This document shows, in pieces, positions 12,004 through 25,200 of a DNA stretch of 64,000 nt. The DNA comes from Agroathelia rolfsii (lineage: Eukaryota; Basidiomycota; Agaricomycetes; Amylocorticiales; Amylocorticiaceae): NCBI GenBank assembly GCA_018343915.1, contig JABRWF010000007.1, positions 62,001-126,000 of the forward strand, in the 5' to 3' direction. Positions within the stretch are counted from its first letter, which is position 1. Each line of letters opens with the position of its first letter. Under the pieces are notes generated by a model. The model searched no databases and was not told the DNA's origin. It was given only the letters and a program-made list of their open reading frames with translations. The translations under genes and the position numbers were made by a program.

Positions 12004-12520
12004 GATTTATATGCTTTCGAAAATCGAGCGCAGAGGACCAGCAGTCAACTACTGCGTGATGATGATGGATTACTGGTCGTGGTAGCTCGGTGAAACTGTG
12101 TGACCTTGCCATTTCCGAAAAGAGAAGCTGATGTCAGTGCGCCGAGGACTGACGCCACTCGGCCATGTTGGGAACACAGTGAATTGTAATTACTAAGCCC
12201 TTACGTATGATCTTTTATGGTATTTTCTCTGATTCTAAATTAATACTCCTACGCGTTGGTACCACACTGGCAGACAAACCTCAAATTGAATACATTCAAG
12301 TTGCTGTCATCCCCGGTCGACGGGATTCCTTTCTCATTCTTATGAATCTCAGTATCATGTGTTGTCGCAGTCCACGTATCACGATGGAATAAATAATCTT
12401 TGCATAAAGGCTGCAGGTATGCCAGTGCCCACCTGTCACTAGCATACCTCTGAGTTCTACTCACAATCTATTTACTAGCCCTTCACGTTTCTAAACTCGT
12501 AGCTTCTCAGGCTCTTAATT
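12004..12520. promoter_or_regulatory. divergent intergenic region, ARPC1 / aldo-keto reductase
   Basis: This stretch of about 517 bp has only short spurious frames in it. I see no repeat and no recognisable element. Confidence 0.4.
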
Positions 12521-14049
12521 ATGACTTCCCGTATCAAGCTAGTTCTTGTGAGTCTCTTTCTTAGCAGGCATGGCAGTTGACTTCCTGAACTAAAGACAAT
12601 TGTCTATGAGGGCACCGGAAGTTTTGGTGTGCCGAGCAACAAACCTGGGCGTAATCTCGACAAAGTCACTGGATGTCAAGAGCTGGTAGATCTCTTCCTC
12701 AGTAAAGGGCATCTTGAAATTGATACGGCCAGAGTGTACGGGAATGGAAAATCCGAGGAGGCAAGCTAATATATTTTCGTTGTATCGTTCTAATGAATAC
12801 CGATATCCAATAGACTATATCGCAACTGGACACTCAAGGAGCACTCGTTGATACAAAGTATGTATATTCAAATCACTTCAACCTTCATGTTTTGCCGAGA
12901 CCAGTGAAATCAATTATCAGAATATACCCTCTTGGCACCCAGGACAATTATTCGGAGCGCTTTCGCTCTGTCTTCCACCAGAGTCTAAAAGCTTTAGGTG
13001 ACAAGAAGATCAACATATTCTATCTTCATGCGCCGGATCACAGTGTGCCCTATATTGATACATTGCGCGAAGTTGATTATCTGCACAAGCAGGGTCATTT
13101 GTTCGTTTCTTCCACCCCTTTGCCTGTATCTGTGGGATTTAACACAAAGTTATGATTTAGCAAAGAATTCGGGTTGAGCAACTTCGCGTCGTGGGAAGTA
13201 AGACATTTATATATTCTCAAACACCCTACTTGCTAAGTACGCTACAGGTCGCCGAGATCGTCCTCACTGCTCGCGCGAACGGATGGGTTGAGCCAACCGT
13301 ATATCAAGGACTGTATAATGCTGTGGAGCGCACCGTAGAACCGGAGTAAGCAAATTAGAGTCTATTCCAGTGCGCTTGTATTCTAATTGTGGAGTTATCA
13401 GGTTGTTCCCTTGCCTTCGCAAGTTTGGTATTCGCTTCTATGCGTATAGCCCTCTAGCGTAAGCCCATCTTACTTGTCCCTCTTAGCCTCTCTTTAATCT
13501 AAAGAAAAATAGCGGGTCTGTTTTTACTATTGACACTGCCAACACTGTTGAAGATCTGCAGAAATATGGAGGACGGTTCGACGGCGAAGGTCCCTTTTCC
13601 CCGTTTTTAAGATGGAAATATAAGCCGTTGCTACCTGTAATTTCTCAACTCAAAGAAACCCTTGTAAGTGAACAACACATCCCCTCCCCTCCTCATATCA
13701 CGTAATTAATCTTTATTGCATTCCAGAAAAAGCATGATATTGCCCTACCAGCCGCAGCGTATCGATGGCTACAGCATCACAGTTCTCTTTCTCCGGAGCA
13801 AGGAGATGCTATCATTGTAGGTGCAAGTAGTATCCAACAATTAAAAGGCAACCTTGAATATAGGCAGGTCGATTTTCTTCCAGTCCTCCCCCACAAAAAG
13901 ATATACATATTTTAACCATAATGGCTTTTCTTTATAGTGAGGGCGGTCCACTTCCTGAGGATATTGTGTTAATCCTTGAAGAAGCCTGGGCCCAGGCCAA
14001 AAGTCGGGCCCACCATTATGCGAATCTGGATCTTGATGCTGCCAAATAG
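12521..14049 (+). CDS. aldo-keto reductase, AKR7/aflatoxin-aldehyde-reductase type
   Basis: This is an NADPH-dependent carbonyl reductase with a TIM barrel, probably cytosolic. The first exon is tiny (MTSRIKLVL), followed by GTGSFGVPSNKPGRN. The catalytic tetrad residues fall in DTARVYGNGKSEE (Asp and Tyr), LVDTK (Lys, at a splice border near 12858) and YLHAPDHSVP (His). Later exons give FGLSNFASWEVAEI, NGWVEPTVYQGLYNA, LFPCLRKFGIRFYAYSPLA and the C-terminal cofactor segment AIIVGASSIQQLKGNLE. The gene has about eight introns, which is why no single long frame is seen. The order and wording of the motifs match AKR7 proteins, which reduce dialdehydes; the actual substrate is unknown. It is convergent with LCP5, with 178 bp between stops. 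Confidence 0.85.
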
Positions 14050-14227
14050 TATCATAAGACTCAAGAGAGTATTCGATGTGCACACAAATGCACACATTTG
14101 TTCTTAGTAATACGTGAAAAACATATTATCAATAGGACCTATCCAACTATTATCAAGCTTGAGCTATAGGCTGAAGATGTTACAGTCTACATGAACGAAT
14201 CTTGATACCTCATGATACCAAGGATAG

Positions 14228-15502
14228 TTACCGTCTAGCTTTCCTCTTCATTTGTCTCTTCAGAGCATTAGCATCACGATCTAGCCTCGTCTTCTTCCTC
14301 TTAGACCCTTCATCCAAAGCTAATGTGTCCCAGTTATGACCACCGACTCTCGCTCGTTCTAGTACAGCCCTCTTCTTTCCCCTTTGTCTAAGTTGTTCAT
14401 ATCCATCATCGACGCCTGTAATCGCCTTACTTTTTCCTTCCCCACTTCTGAGCACATCCCTAAACTCTTCTGCCAGCCCATCCCCTCTTCTCCTGCCACC
14501 AGTAAGACCGACTCCGCCAAGTGCAATGTTGGCTTCATCCCTCGCTCGCCGTTTCGCTTCCTTCTTGTTCATTACTAGACGTGTGAAGTTTTCCTCTTCA
14601 AATTCTGTCATGCGAGCAATTTCGCGTGCACGATGGGAACCATTGATGCCCGAGGCATTCCCGCCGAGACCAGATGCTGACTCTGCGTAAGGTTTTGATG
14701 CATCAGTGTAAGCCAATGATGCCAGTGCATTAGGGGCTGGACCGGAGCTCCCATTATTTTTCTTAGAAGTGGTAGGGTATGGTGTTGGTGCCAATTTTGG
14801 AGGTCGGTAGATGCCATCGCCACGGTCTCGAGGATCGAAGTTCAATGCTTCGTTATCCTCATCAATGTTTTCAGCGCTAGGGCCGTCAAGGATTGATGTA
14901 CCCATGAGGCTTTCTGGGTTGGGTCGGAAGGCCAGGGGATCTATGTAAAGGAAATACGGATAGTGAGTATCCAGGGAAACTAGAAAGAAGGAAGGTGGTG
15001 AAAGTGCACCGTTTAGAACGTTGGAAGATGAGCCATCATCCTCAGAAGCAAGTTTGACGAGCTTCTCAATTTGATATCGCATGCGGGCCTCTAACGCACG
15101 AACTTTTTCTAGTACGATGCGATTCTCGATGAGGGAGTCTATTAAGGCACCAGGATTGGTTCCACGGGAGGATCTGTTTGCATCATTGAATGTAAGAGTT
15201 TTCACGGGTGGAAGCGCTGTAATTGAGCGACCCAGAGCCTTGTTCGCACACAATAGCGCGAGAGACCGCAAGTAGGACATAAGGAGATGTTGCTTGATTG
15301 TTAGCAGGGAGATACCCGCCGACGTATCCAAATCCCTAGTGCTTTTCAGTTGGGTTGGAAATAAATAAATAAAGATCTACTCGCTCACGCACTTTGAACG
15401 AAGTGTTCGCAGAGATTCTCGAGCGGACGATAAACTAGCTGTCACTTGCTGAACTGCATCTACAAACGCCTTGCCTTCCAGTTCGGCTTCCATTCTGATC
15501 AT
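14228..15502 (-). CDS. LCP5: LCP5/neuroguidin (Sas10/C1D family) ribosome-biogenesis protein
   Basis: Lcp5 is a nucleolar factor associated with the U3 snoRNP in 18S rRNA maturation. I choose the ATG at 15502 (MIRMEAELEG), with a second in-frame ATG at 15493. The N-terminal helical C1D/Sas10 region runs SLSSARESLRTLRSKCVSE, then an intron near 15377-15330, then SAGISLLTIKQHLLMSYLRS, the family's hallmark. EARMRYQIEKLVKLA follows. The basic C-terminus ends KKTRLDRDANALKRQMKRKARR and includes the conserved EFEEENFTRLVMNKKEAKRR. A 69-bp stretch at 14941-15009 has intron borders on this strand but is a multiple of three and open. It is probably an intron, because the residues it would add (PSFFLVSLDTHYPYFLYI) are unlike the family. 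Confidence 0.85.
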
Positions 15503-17791
15503 AGAAAATTGCATTAGTTGAACCGTCTCTCTTATAAATATTAACAAAGAGGAAATGATGCAGGCCAAAGAACAGAAAGGAATAGCAATTAGATAGGATC
15601 AGCTCCAACCTTGTGCAGTTAAAGAGATATCTGGGCGGCGAGAAATCGGTGTAGTACGATAGTAGTAACTTTGGCAGAAATTTCAGACTCGGACTGGGAG
15701 GAGCAATTAGCCCGGAAGCAAGTGCAAGCTGATGATGCACAATGGTTCTGCGACTTGGCCAAATAGACGCAAATAATTGAGAGTTTCGTCGGTTCAACAG
15801 GTTGTCAATAGCCGCCATGCCCTCTCGACGGACTCGCATGCCTTGGGCTCCTCTGCCGTATTTGTATGCAATCCTTAGCTATAGATCATAAGAGCGTTGG
15901 ATAAACACACTCGAAATATTGAGAAGGCCAAATTCATGATGCATGATGACTGACATAAGTGTATGACTCAGTCGAAAGGAGATTTGTACTTATATACTAG
16001 CGTATTCATCTTTAATACTAAAAGTAAACATAAAATAATTATTAATATTGCATTGCCAAGTTATGAGCAAATGTTAACGTCATCGGTAATAAGTACATGT
16101 GAGACAGGAGCTTAAGTGTCCCCCGGGATGCTTGATCATTTTCGGCCCAAATTATGATAAAAATTCACAGAATTCTGGAAGCGTGCTGTACCAATGTTCA
16201 ACAAATAGAAAACCAAGTGGGAGGGGAACTTGAAAAGCTTGAACTCTAGGCAATGCGTAACATGCATGGAGGCGACAGGTACCGATCTAACGGGCAAAAT
16301 CGTTAGCTTCGTGACACTCGCTCTGATGGTCGTCTAGACGGTAACGATAAATTCACTGGAGCCTGGTAGGAGCCATAACCAGTCATAACTTCAGTTCACA
16401 CTGGTAACCTCTATCTTTCCCCCTTTGAACGCCTGTAAAGTGCAATCCATCCCGTCTTGGCGTTGGTTAGTAAGTGGGAAAGAAAGCAATCAGTACATTA
16501 TCAAAGGAATGACTGCAACAGGTCATCCCCAAAGTCACACACTTCATGCGACGTAAAAGAAGCACCGATGCATACTGATAGACCTGCTTCTATGCTGATT
16601 CTGATGCCAGCTTACCCAATACGGATGTAGAAAATAAAAAGAACTACGTACGGTAAGCAGAAAAAAAAAACCCCCCGAAATGGCGTGTCGAAGCGGTAAT
16701 TAACAGAATCAGCGGCAACTCGCCTTTGCCATCTGGAGATAAAAACTTTGGAACCTTTCATCTTTTCATCTCGTCACGGTGGGTGTCACTTAGAAGGATA
16801 GAAGATTTTCAACAAGTCCGAGCCATAGAGGCGCAAGCAAGGCATAGACAAGGTGAGTTTCTTATAGTGGTACCTCAAGGAAAAATATACCACCATATCA
16901 GGACTTGAAAAATACAATTTCCTAATCTAGAAGTCTATATTTGCAAGTGCGTGGCTAATCCTCCTTTTTTTTTTTACGGAGATATGACGTATTATTTTAA
17001 CAACGCTCGGAACTAATAATGTAAGATCACAAACTAAGAAAATGGAAACGGAGATGAAACTGAAGACCACTGAGATGCGGCGGCGGCTACACCTTCTTGA
17101 AGGTAATGAATATGTTAGACAAAGATGCGACAAGCAATACAACCAAGCGACCAAAAGCACAAGTAGTTTGTTTTGAAAAGAAGAGGGTAGAAGCCATGGA
17201 AGATGAAGCAAGCAGCGAGTGATAATGAAAGAAAGTCCGGATGAAAAACACCGTAAAATAATAGATGAAAATGAAAAAACCAATAAAGATAACGAGCGTG
17301 AGTATGTATGACATACATGTACCAGAGGAACTCAACAAGGTTGCGATGATGCCAGGCAAGGAGAAACACAGTGGCTGCTACGCTGGACGGGAGCAAGGGA
17401 TCGCCTCCAAGAAGCGGATTGCGGTGCGAATCGTCAGCATCGCCAATCAGGAAACTGGAGAAATGAGGTCAAGTGAGTAAGTTTGAAATTTTTTAATACA
17501 ATAACCGATAGCGACACAAGTGTAGGTATAGTTAACAAGGAGAGATGCCCGGTGAGGTGGCAAAACCAGAATAGGTGATCGACCAGGGTAGGCACCGGGG
17601 GGGTATATCAGAGACACGAAGATGATAATAAGTAGATGGATGCCGGTGCAAGACAGATGAGGAAGAGATTATAGGATGTTTGGGAAAGCAACCAGTGCCC
17701 GGGTTCGTCAAAAATGTGATGGTTCGAAGGAAAATGGACTTGCACGGGAAGGTGAATGGATAATCTCTTTTATCTTTGCTTCCTCGGCCTC
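15503..17791. other. intergenic stretch of 2.3 kb (LCP5 5' side to bHLH 3' side)
   Basis: Both neighbours are on the minus strand. The right half (about 17000-17790) probably includes the bHLH 3' untranslated region. Short frames occur on both strands, but none shows a motif or continues across plausible introns. The sequence is AT-rich around 15960-16100. I see no repeat or RNA gene. Confidence 0.4.
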
Positions 17792-19287
17792 TCACATCAT
17801 CATCATGTAGCCGTGTGCGTTACCACCTCCGCCGCCACCAACACGACCGGTTGTTGTCGGACTAGCGAGTCCTTGCTTCATCATACCCATAGTGAGGGGA
17901 TCAAAGTTCGTGCCAACATGCAAGCCACGACGGCCAGCGGCATAATCACTGATGGCACTGGGCATCTCGTAACTACTGGCTTCGCTGGGCGAGCCGTAGC
18001 CACTACCACTGCCGCGACGCTCGCGGCCAATGTGCGCACGGTGCTCGCGCACAGCTGCTGCGGCAGCAGCAGCAGCAGCATCCTCCATATCGGCATACGC
18101 ACCAGCCATCTGAGCCTGGTGACGCTGGAAGTTGGCAAAGAAGGCCTGGCTTGCGTCGGGAAAAGCACCAGCGGCAGCAGTAGCAGCATTAGGCATACCG
18201 TGCGAAGAGCCTGGAGGCGTAAGCAAGGAGCGCTGGGCGGCTAACTGAGCCTGCTGAGCGGAGAACATATGTGCATTCCAGGCGGCGACTTTGTCGACAT
18301 CAGGCATGGCCTGTGCTTGCGAAATGAAGGGTGCGAACGGACCTGTAGCATGCGATGGCTCGTACAAGGCGGGCATGACAGGATTCTCAAAGTTGATCGC
18401 AGTTGGGCTGGATGCGATCATGGGGCCAGGGCCTGCGTGCGACACAGGCCTGGAGCCCATACCAGAGCCGGCAGCCATGTTCAGAGGCGGCAAGGAGGCA
18501 GAGTTGGAGCCATTGGAGGCAAATGGATGCACCGCAGCGGCAGCGGCGGCGGCCTTGGCAGCAGCCAAAGCAGGGAAGTGAGACTGCTGCTCTTGGGCTG
18601 GCGGCGGTGCCAGCGAAGAAGGAGGGAAGTCGTCATCAGCGTAATCATCGTTATCTTCGTCTTCCTCCTGGACAGCGGTGATAACCTCAAGTTCACCAGC
18701 GAGAACCATGGCAAAGCCCTCACCACGGATTGGCTCCTCTACGCGGGGGAGAGCAGCACGATCACGCCATTCGTTGAGCTCGCGCCTGAGAGCATCCGCC
18801 TCCATCTTGACGAGGCGGAGCTCGCGGGAGGCCAGGAGACGGTGACGACGTGAGGCATGGATATGAGCGATGGACGAGTTGACGATAGAGCTCTTGGATG
18901 GACGGCGAATCTGGCTCAGGTTGGGGAGCAGGGCAGCCAGGTCCTACAAAATGATTTGTCGTTAAAAAACCGACCGTACGGAGTATGACATGTGATGTTT
19001 ACCAGGAAACGACCATTGAGTGTTTCACGGCGTGCACGCTCGACTGCATTGTGAGTCGCACGGCGTTCGGCCGTGTTGGCACGACGACTGGGCTTGCGCT
19101 TAACCTGGGCAGCAGCGGCGCCAGCGGTAGTAACCGGAGCGGAGGCGGCCGAAGAGGACTCGGGAGATGCAGCTATAGGTAAGGCCTGCATCGAAGGCGA
19201 GGTAGGTGTACGAGGCGGGAGGGAGCTGTCATCAGACATGGGGGAATTGCCAGCAGAGGAGGTGGGGATATCAATTGGGAGCGTCAT
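17792..19287 (-). CDS. bHLH transcription factor with polyalanine tracts
   Basis: There are two exons, joined across an intron at about 19002-18945. The start at 19287 reads MTLPIDIPTSSAGNSPMSDD. The basic region RRATHNAVERARRETLNGRFL (His-Asn-x-x-Glu-Arg-x-Arg-Arg) is an E-box-contacting basic segment. It splices to DLAALLPNLSQIRRPSKSSI and VNSSIAHIHASRRHRLLASR, giving helix-loop-helix, followed by a Leu-containing helix (LRLVKMEADALRRELNEW). The long C-terminal half is low-complexity. It has two alanine runs (residues encoded near 18560-18530 and 18085-18050, mostly GCN repeats), acidic residues (EEDEDNDDYADDDF), Gly runs and four terminal Met. The DNA-binding residues predict a nuclear regulator that dimerises; its target genes cannot be inferred. 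Confidence 0.85.
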
Positions 19288-22200
19288 GTTAGTAGAAGAA
19301 GAGGGGTGTTGATGATAATGATGATACAGAAAAGTGTTTAGAATCTAATACAACGGATTGTGGACAGGCCAGACCAATAATCACGAGAACAAAAGAAGGA
19401 AATGGAAGTGAGAGAGAAGTGAGAGTCGACGAGTGTGTTAGAAGATGAGGTTTGTGGTATTGGCAAGAGCGAAAGCGGGAGCGGGAGTGAGATACAGACA
19501 AGGTTCGCGATTACTCAAGCGGGCGCCTTGTGTGCACGGGGTGAGGTCTGTGGGTTGACGATGATGATAGACGAGGGCGGGAGAGCAACGTTTATGTTTC
19601 AAAAGTCGCGAGCGGAGCTCAAGCGTACTTCTGGGTCCTTTGTGAGAATGGGCGGCAGGAGGTGGATAGTTGGGGGGTTAGGCGGGAGAGTAGAGGCCTC
19701 CAAGGGTCGCGAGATCTGGCATGGAGGGTAAGCAAAAGACTGGAAGATGGTTCTGTGGGTCGCTGGGCTTACACAGGCGGTATCCTTGGGTCGGCAGGGG
19801 GTTGTACGGAGCGGAGGGGGGAGGGGGAGGAGGATGGGCCTCAACAAAGGACCATAAACGGGAGCAGCGGGCGCAGTGGTCGAGGGAGGGATAGACGAGA
19901 GAGCGAATCATTCCGCCTGCCATTATATCCCGCCCCAATCTCCCCTTTTCGTCCTTTTCGTCCGTTTTGTCCTTATCCCTTATATGGAAGCTATACCATA
20001 TTTGGGAACCTCTACACCCGCTCTACGATCTCTCTCTGATCCGGTCCGGCTCGTCTTCGCCCGGTTGCACCGGTTCGTCTCCACACTGCCAGCCATCATG
20101 GCATCCCTCCTCTCAGGCTGGTTGGTTACTTACTGCAGTACATGATGTATAGCAACTTACGAAGTAAGTAACTGCCTCTGGCTACCCGACTAGTGCACTG
20201 GCATTCATCCGGGACTGGTGTCTCCGTCGCAATATATCCTCTTTCTATCCCAGAGACTTCATCAGACGACGCCATCATCCCCCAACGGTCGGTCCCGTAT
20301 GTACGGATCCTTGTTTGTTCGATACGCGGCTACGCCCCTCTCTAGGTCTAATCTCTCCCCCCCCCCCCCTTCCACCCTCATTACCAAAATAATATAAGAA
20401 TTCATTTTTGGATTTTCAGATTCTATCCGCAAATACTCCGTGCGGCTTCAGGTATTTTATTCCTTCCGCTTCTCTCTCTCTCTCCCCCCCCCCCCCCCTT
20501 TTCACCCCTAGTTCCCTTTTGCCTCTGGCTCGTTCACTGGTTCATGGGCCTGTCCGCTCCGAGCTAATCACCATCAATCACATCACCATCCCAAGTAGTC
20601 TCCCTCCCCCTGCCCTCTAATCTTGGGTACCGCTTCTAGGGCCAGACTGCCGCCCTTCTCCAACTCAAATCAACTTCCATATGCCGCTGCCTTGCATCAT
20701 GCTCACCAAGCTATCGTGTACTTGCGTATTCTTGTTTCAACTATTATAAGGGACGTTACATCCCAACTTTTCTACTTCTTCCCTCCCCCCCGATCACCCG
20801 CTCAAATCACCATGCTTCCCGTAGCACATGGACTCCTGCTGCACTTGCATGTCATGTTTTACGTCTTGTGCAATACGCCCCCGGCCCCTCTTGATTTATC
20901 ACCTCTTATTCTATCTTGACCTACCGCCGATAACTATCATTACCACTATGAGTTACTTCTATTAGACCAAATAGGCTCGTTACCTCCTCTTGTTCTATGA
21001 CGTAGCAGCAGAGCTATTCTACTTCTATCGTTGCAATCAAGTCTGAGCCAGCGAGATTAGCGGCACAGCTTACATGTTGCAAGGGGAGGCGATGTGATGT
21101 AGCTAGCTAACATATATTATTACGCAATATAACGGCTGAAGAGCAGCTGTTTCGAGATAGTATCGCGCCTTGTTACTGCCGTTCAATTTGATCTGATCAT
21201 CTCGTAGACCAATATACAACTCATATTTCCCATCTATTCCATACAAAATATGCCATTTGTGTAGATGGACATGATGTTGATCATATCAATAATGATTCTG
21301 TATATACTATGCTCTTCATTAGCCTATCTTTGTGTTTCAAGTGCCAAGTCTCCTACCCCCACCTTCATACCAAATCCCGCTAGCCGCTTCCCGCTATGTC
21401 GTGGATCGCCGCCACACATAGAATTTGACGGACCATCGCCTAGTGAGAGACGATGTTGCGAAAAATAAACAAATAAATGCATATCCTACGTACATGCATT
21501 TCCAGCGGATTTCCAATGGAATCTTTGCATCGTTTGGGCACCGTTCAATCTCCTATCGACATTCGTCATCCAGTTGCCAAAACGAGTGCTCTGATCATTT
21601 CCAACAGCTTCTCTTCTTTGCGTGCACGGCGACCGGAACAGGCAATCAAACACTCTGCCCCTCGTCAGCTGTATTATTCCAGCTGCCGGGCGCCGTGCCG
21701 AACTGTGAGCATTTCCGGGCCCGCGACAGACCTTGCCAACAGATGCTCACCCTAGTCGACTGTAGCAGACCAGTTTTCATGCCTTCGTAATCTGGACTAG
21801 AATATCTCATTGTAGTATTCTCCTTGCTGGCCCTCATATTTCTGGGCCTGTGATAAAGAACAGGGGCGTTGTGCGATTAAATGATAGGCGCTTCCGGGAG
21901 TTTTATCTCTGTTTTCCAAAAAGGCGCGAGAGGCTAGAGCCCTCTATCAGAGGATCATTACACCGCCGTGCGTCGTGTCAGTGTTGTCGTTCAAAAATAG
22001 CCTGCGGATATGAATGGCCCCAAAAACATCTTGACAAAGATAATATGTCTATGTCGCCATTTTGGTCCATGCTCGATCAAGCACTGCCATCTGTACCATG
22101 TCCCCGCACGTTCCTTTTCGAAACTGAGTCTTTCCAAAAGGTCCATAAACCCAGTGGGAAGGGCAGCCCGAGGGCCCCCGAGTCAAATCGATGCACAAGA

Positions 22201-25200
22201 CGCGAAGTTAACAAGGATCAAAACATTTAAATTCCACGTATGTTGACCCGAAGGTCATGGTTACGCAAGCTTGCTGTATTTATCTAGTTAGGCAGTGCAA
22301 TGCTCCGTCACCACCCGCAACCAGCACAAGATTTTGAGCCCCGTTCGTCACATACTAAAGCAGAAATAATATAAACTTGAAGTAACCATCCAACTGACCT
22401 CGTTGAAATGGGATGATGAATGAAACGGCTGCTTCGAACCAGGCCCCAAGTAGATCACTGGCAACCCGATTCTTCAAGTTAACGCCCCTTATGGAGATTT
22501 TTACAGGCATCCTACATCCATTCTCCTTCATTTTCCACTCTACTTGCTATGTATCTTATTTCTCTATTACGAGCTTCAATTACGGGCTCGTTGAAACCAG
22601 ACTGCGTTTCACGATGTTCTAAAAATGATCGCTCTGACGTTGACGTCCTATTTCTTTCCCTCGTTATGCTAAGCTACGCGATGCAGTGTGCTGGCTAATT
22701 CCCAGCGCCCATGATAGCGTTAACATTCGGGCTCATCCAAAAAATATGGACCAAACTTACGGCCGTGCTACTATATTTTCTCGTTTCCCACTGGCAAATA
22801 TATCTGTGAGTCTGGTTGCTCACACGTTCCTGATTAATTGGCAGACTATTTCTGACTTTCATGTTGTCACGGACACAAGATCACGCGAAATCCTTGAATA
22901 TACTTTTTTTTTGGCCCATTTCCGAGGGCATCTCCGCCAGATACTGCGGTCTGGAAACCCTATACATGTATATGTTGCATTTCCAAGGTTACTGCCATCA
23001 CAGACCGGCGGGCATGCCTCCGGTTTCTTTCAACTAAGTTCCACGTCCATTTCTGCTATTCAAGTATTCCATAAATATGGCTTGTCATGTCTATGCATTT
23101 CTTATCACTGATCACACGTATGTTTAAGTTATGATGTGTCCTGATCCACTGATTATTGAATGCAACCACCGCGGCATCAGTCCACTCCACGCATGCCCTG
23201 CTAAGCACAATAATCTAGTATTGGTTCTGTCATGTTAGTGTGGTAGCCAACTGATGACAAGTACTCGATAAGTTTCGGCTCCATTCTGCCGGGAGAGGAT
23301 GATATGAATCAGATTGAAGCGGCGAAAATCACAATATCTTGACCACGGGTTCGCTCCAACGGTTTGCATTTCAACTAAGCGTCAGGTGCCAGCGCGCTCC
23401 TTAGTTAGGCTGCTATGATTATTCCTTCACAAGATCCTTAGTACGGCATCCAGAAAGAAAACATACACGATGTCGTTATCCTCTGCGCTAGGAAAAGCCG
23501 ATCATTGGTTATGCGATTCTCACTGGACAAGCGATATTTAGCGAGACAACAACCGTGGCTGCTCGGACTCAGAATAATTTGATGATGGCATTCATGAATG
23601 CGGCGCTCTATCCGAGTCACCTTCAACCACCGCAGCGAGTCCCTATCGAATTCGCTATTCTCACCTCTATGTCATCCAAATGCAATAATTTATGCAGTTC
23701 CTCTGTTATATACTCTGTCCATTCTGGTCGTGTCGATGATGGAGGCATTAGTACTGTATGATCAAGGCCGGTGAATTGTTCTTGAAACGGCCTCTTAAGC
23801 ATCAATTCTTCAAGTTCGAGATGCACGGAACACATCTAATAGCACAAACTAGGACTCAGGACAGTATCCGAGTCTCCCCAACAGATATGGGGCCATCTCA
23901 GACTCCGACTCCGCGGTCATGGCGTTCCTCGCTGCATTTGCTGGACAAGGCCATCGCATGCCAGACTCAGTTTAAGTCACTGACAGCACTTTTGCTGCGG
24001 GCATGCCAGTGGAATATATTGAACTTTGTGAATTGTCACCCAGTGCCAGCACATCTATATTTTGAGCTTCCCAGTCGGGGACTTGCTTGTTGGACTCGGA
24101 CCGGGTTCTGACTACGTAAAGTGTATGTAATCACTGTGCTTGGTCGCGGCTGGCGCCGTCACGCGCTTCATCGACTGACGCTTGTTTTCACTGCATGGGA
24201 TGATTGATGGCAACGTCTGAGAAAGAAGCAGATATCTGCTTGGGGAACAGGTTGGAAGATCCGCTGAAGCTGCAGGCGACCCTTCGGTTGCCGGTTCAAC
24301 ATCTAGGTCTCGTGCAGTTCTATGGTCAATATCTCGGCGCACAAGACCTGTTTTATTATTTTCCGGTAATCAACCGTATCGCTTTTTGCACGGCTTTTGG
24401 CAGTCGCTGGTGAAGTCGCTCTCATCCATGATTGCGGCCAAAGAGGCACCTCTCGGAACACTGACCGCTATGGTAGTGCCGCCCTTTGAGCGGTCAATCG
24501 ACCAGGTTGGCTGCTTCACATCAAATGCTAGCATTGATCTCGATAAGTCATCTAAATGTCTTCCTCAGCCTCGCTAATGGCTGCGATTCCCTTCCTGATC
24601 TTGATGATATTTGGTCTTTTTTGTCTTTCCTTTGATTTGATGGATGATCACGCTGATTCCACATGTCGTTGCTGCCAATACAGTAAAATTTGTCCGTGGC
24701 AGGCTTTGCCAGTAGGCTATGCCCTAGTCGACCGTTCCTGCTATGCTTCAATCAATAGCAACATCGTTGATGCATACATCTAATAACGACTCATCACCAC
24801 TTCTAGGGAGCCTGCTCAGCCCCAGCCTAATTATTCCTTGCGAATCCCCATAGTTTCATTGATGGTGTATCTCATCCCTATAGACAACACTCCATCACTA
24901 TTGTACCTTTAGATAGAATGTGAGAGCTGCTGTGTTCATACAGAGACAGCTACTTCTCTTTCATTTGTCCCTCATTAAGCTAGTCTAATAGAACAAATAT
25001 CACAGAAACATGAACATAATTGAGTCTGAGGTGCTTTTGTTGATTGATGTCGTTAACGTCTTCCCCCTTCGAGTTTTCCCCTACGTTCGACCTTAGCATC
25101 GAGTGCTCAGCAATTAGGATTTGATCTGGCTCGGCGCCCGGCACAGGAGAACTAGTTATCTCATTCCCGTCTACGCCTAAAAAAAGATGCAAAGATGCCG

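Noticed and set aside
17756..18853. Several 90-194-residue plus-strand frames opposite the bHLH gene
   Set aside because: They are shadows of a GC-rich coding exon whose minus-strand product has a bHLH domain.
22686..23111. A 141-residue plus-strand frame in the gene-poor region
   Set aside because: No recognisable domain, no good start context and no continuation across introns; length is compatible with chance.
23623..24111. Frames on both strands (for example TRPEWTEYITEELHKLLHLD on the minus strand)
   Set aside because: The minus frame looks protein-like over 70 residues but I could not extend it on either side, and it competes with a plus-strand frame over the same bases.
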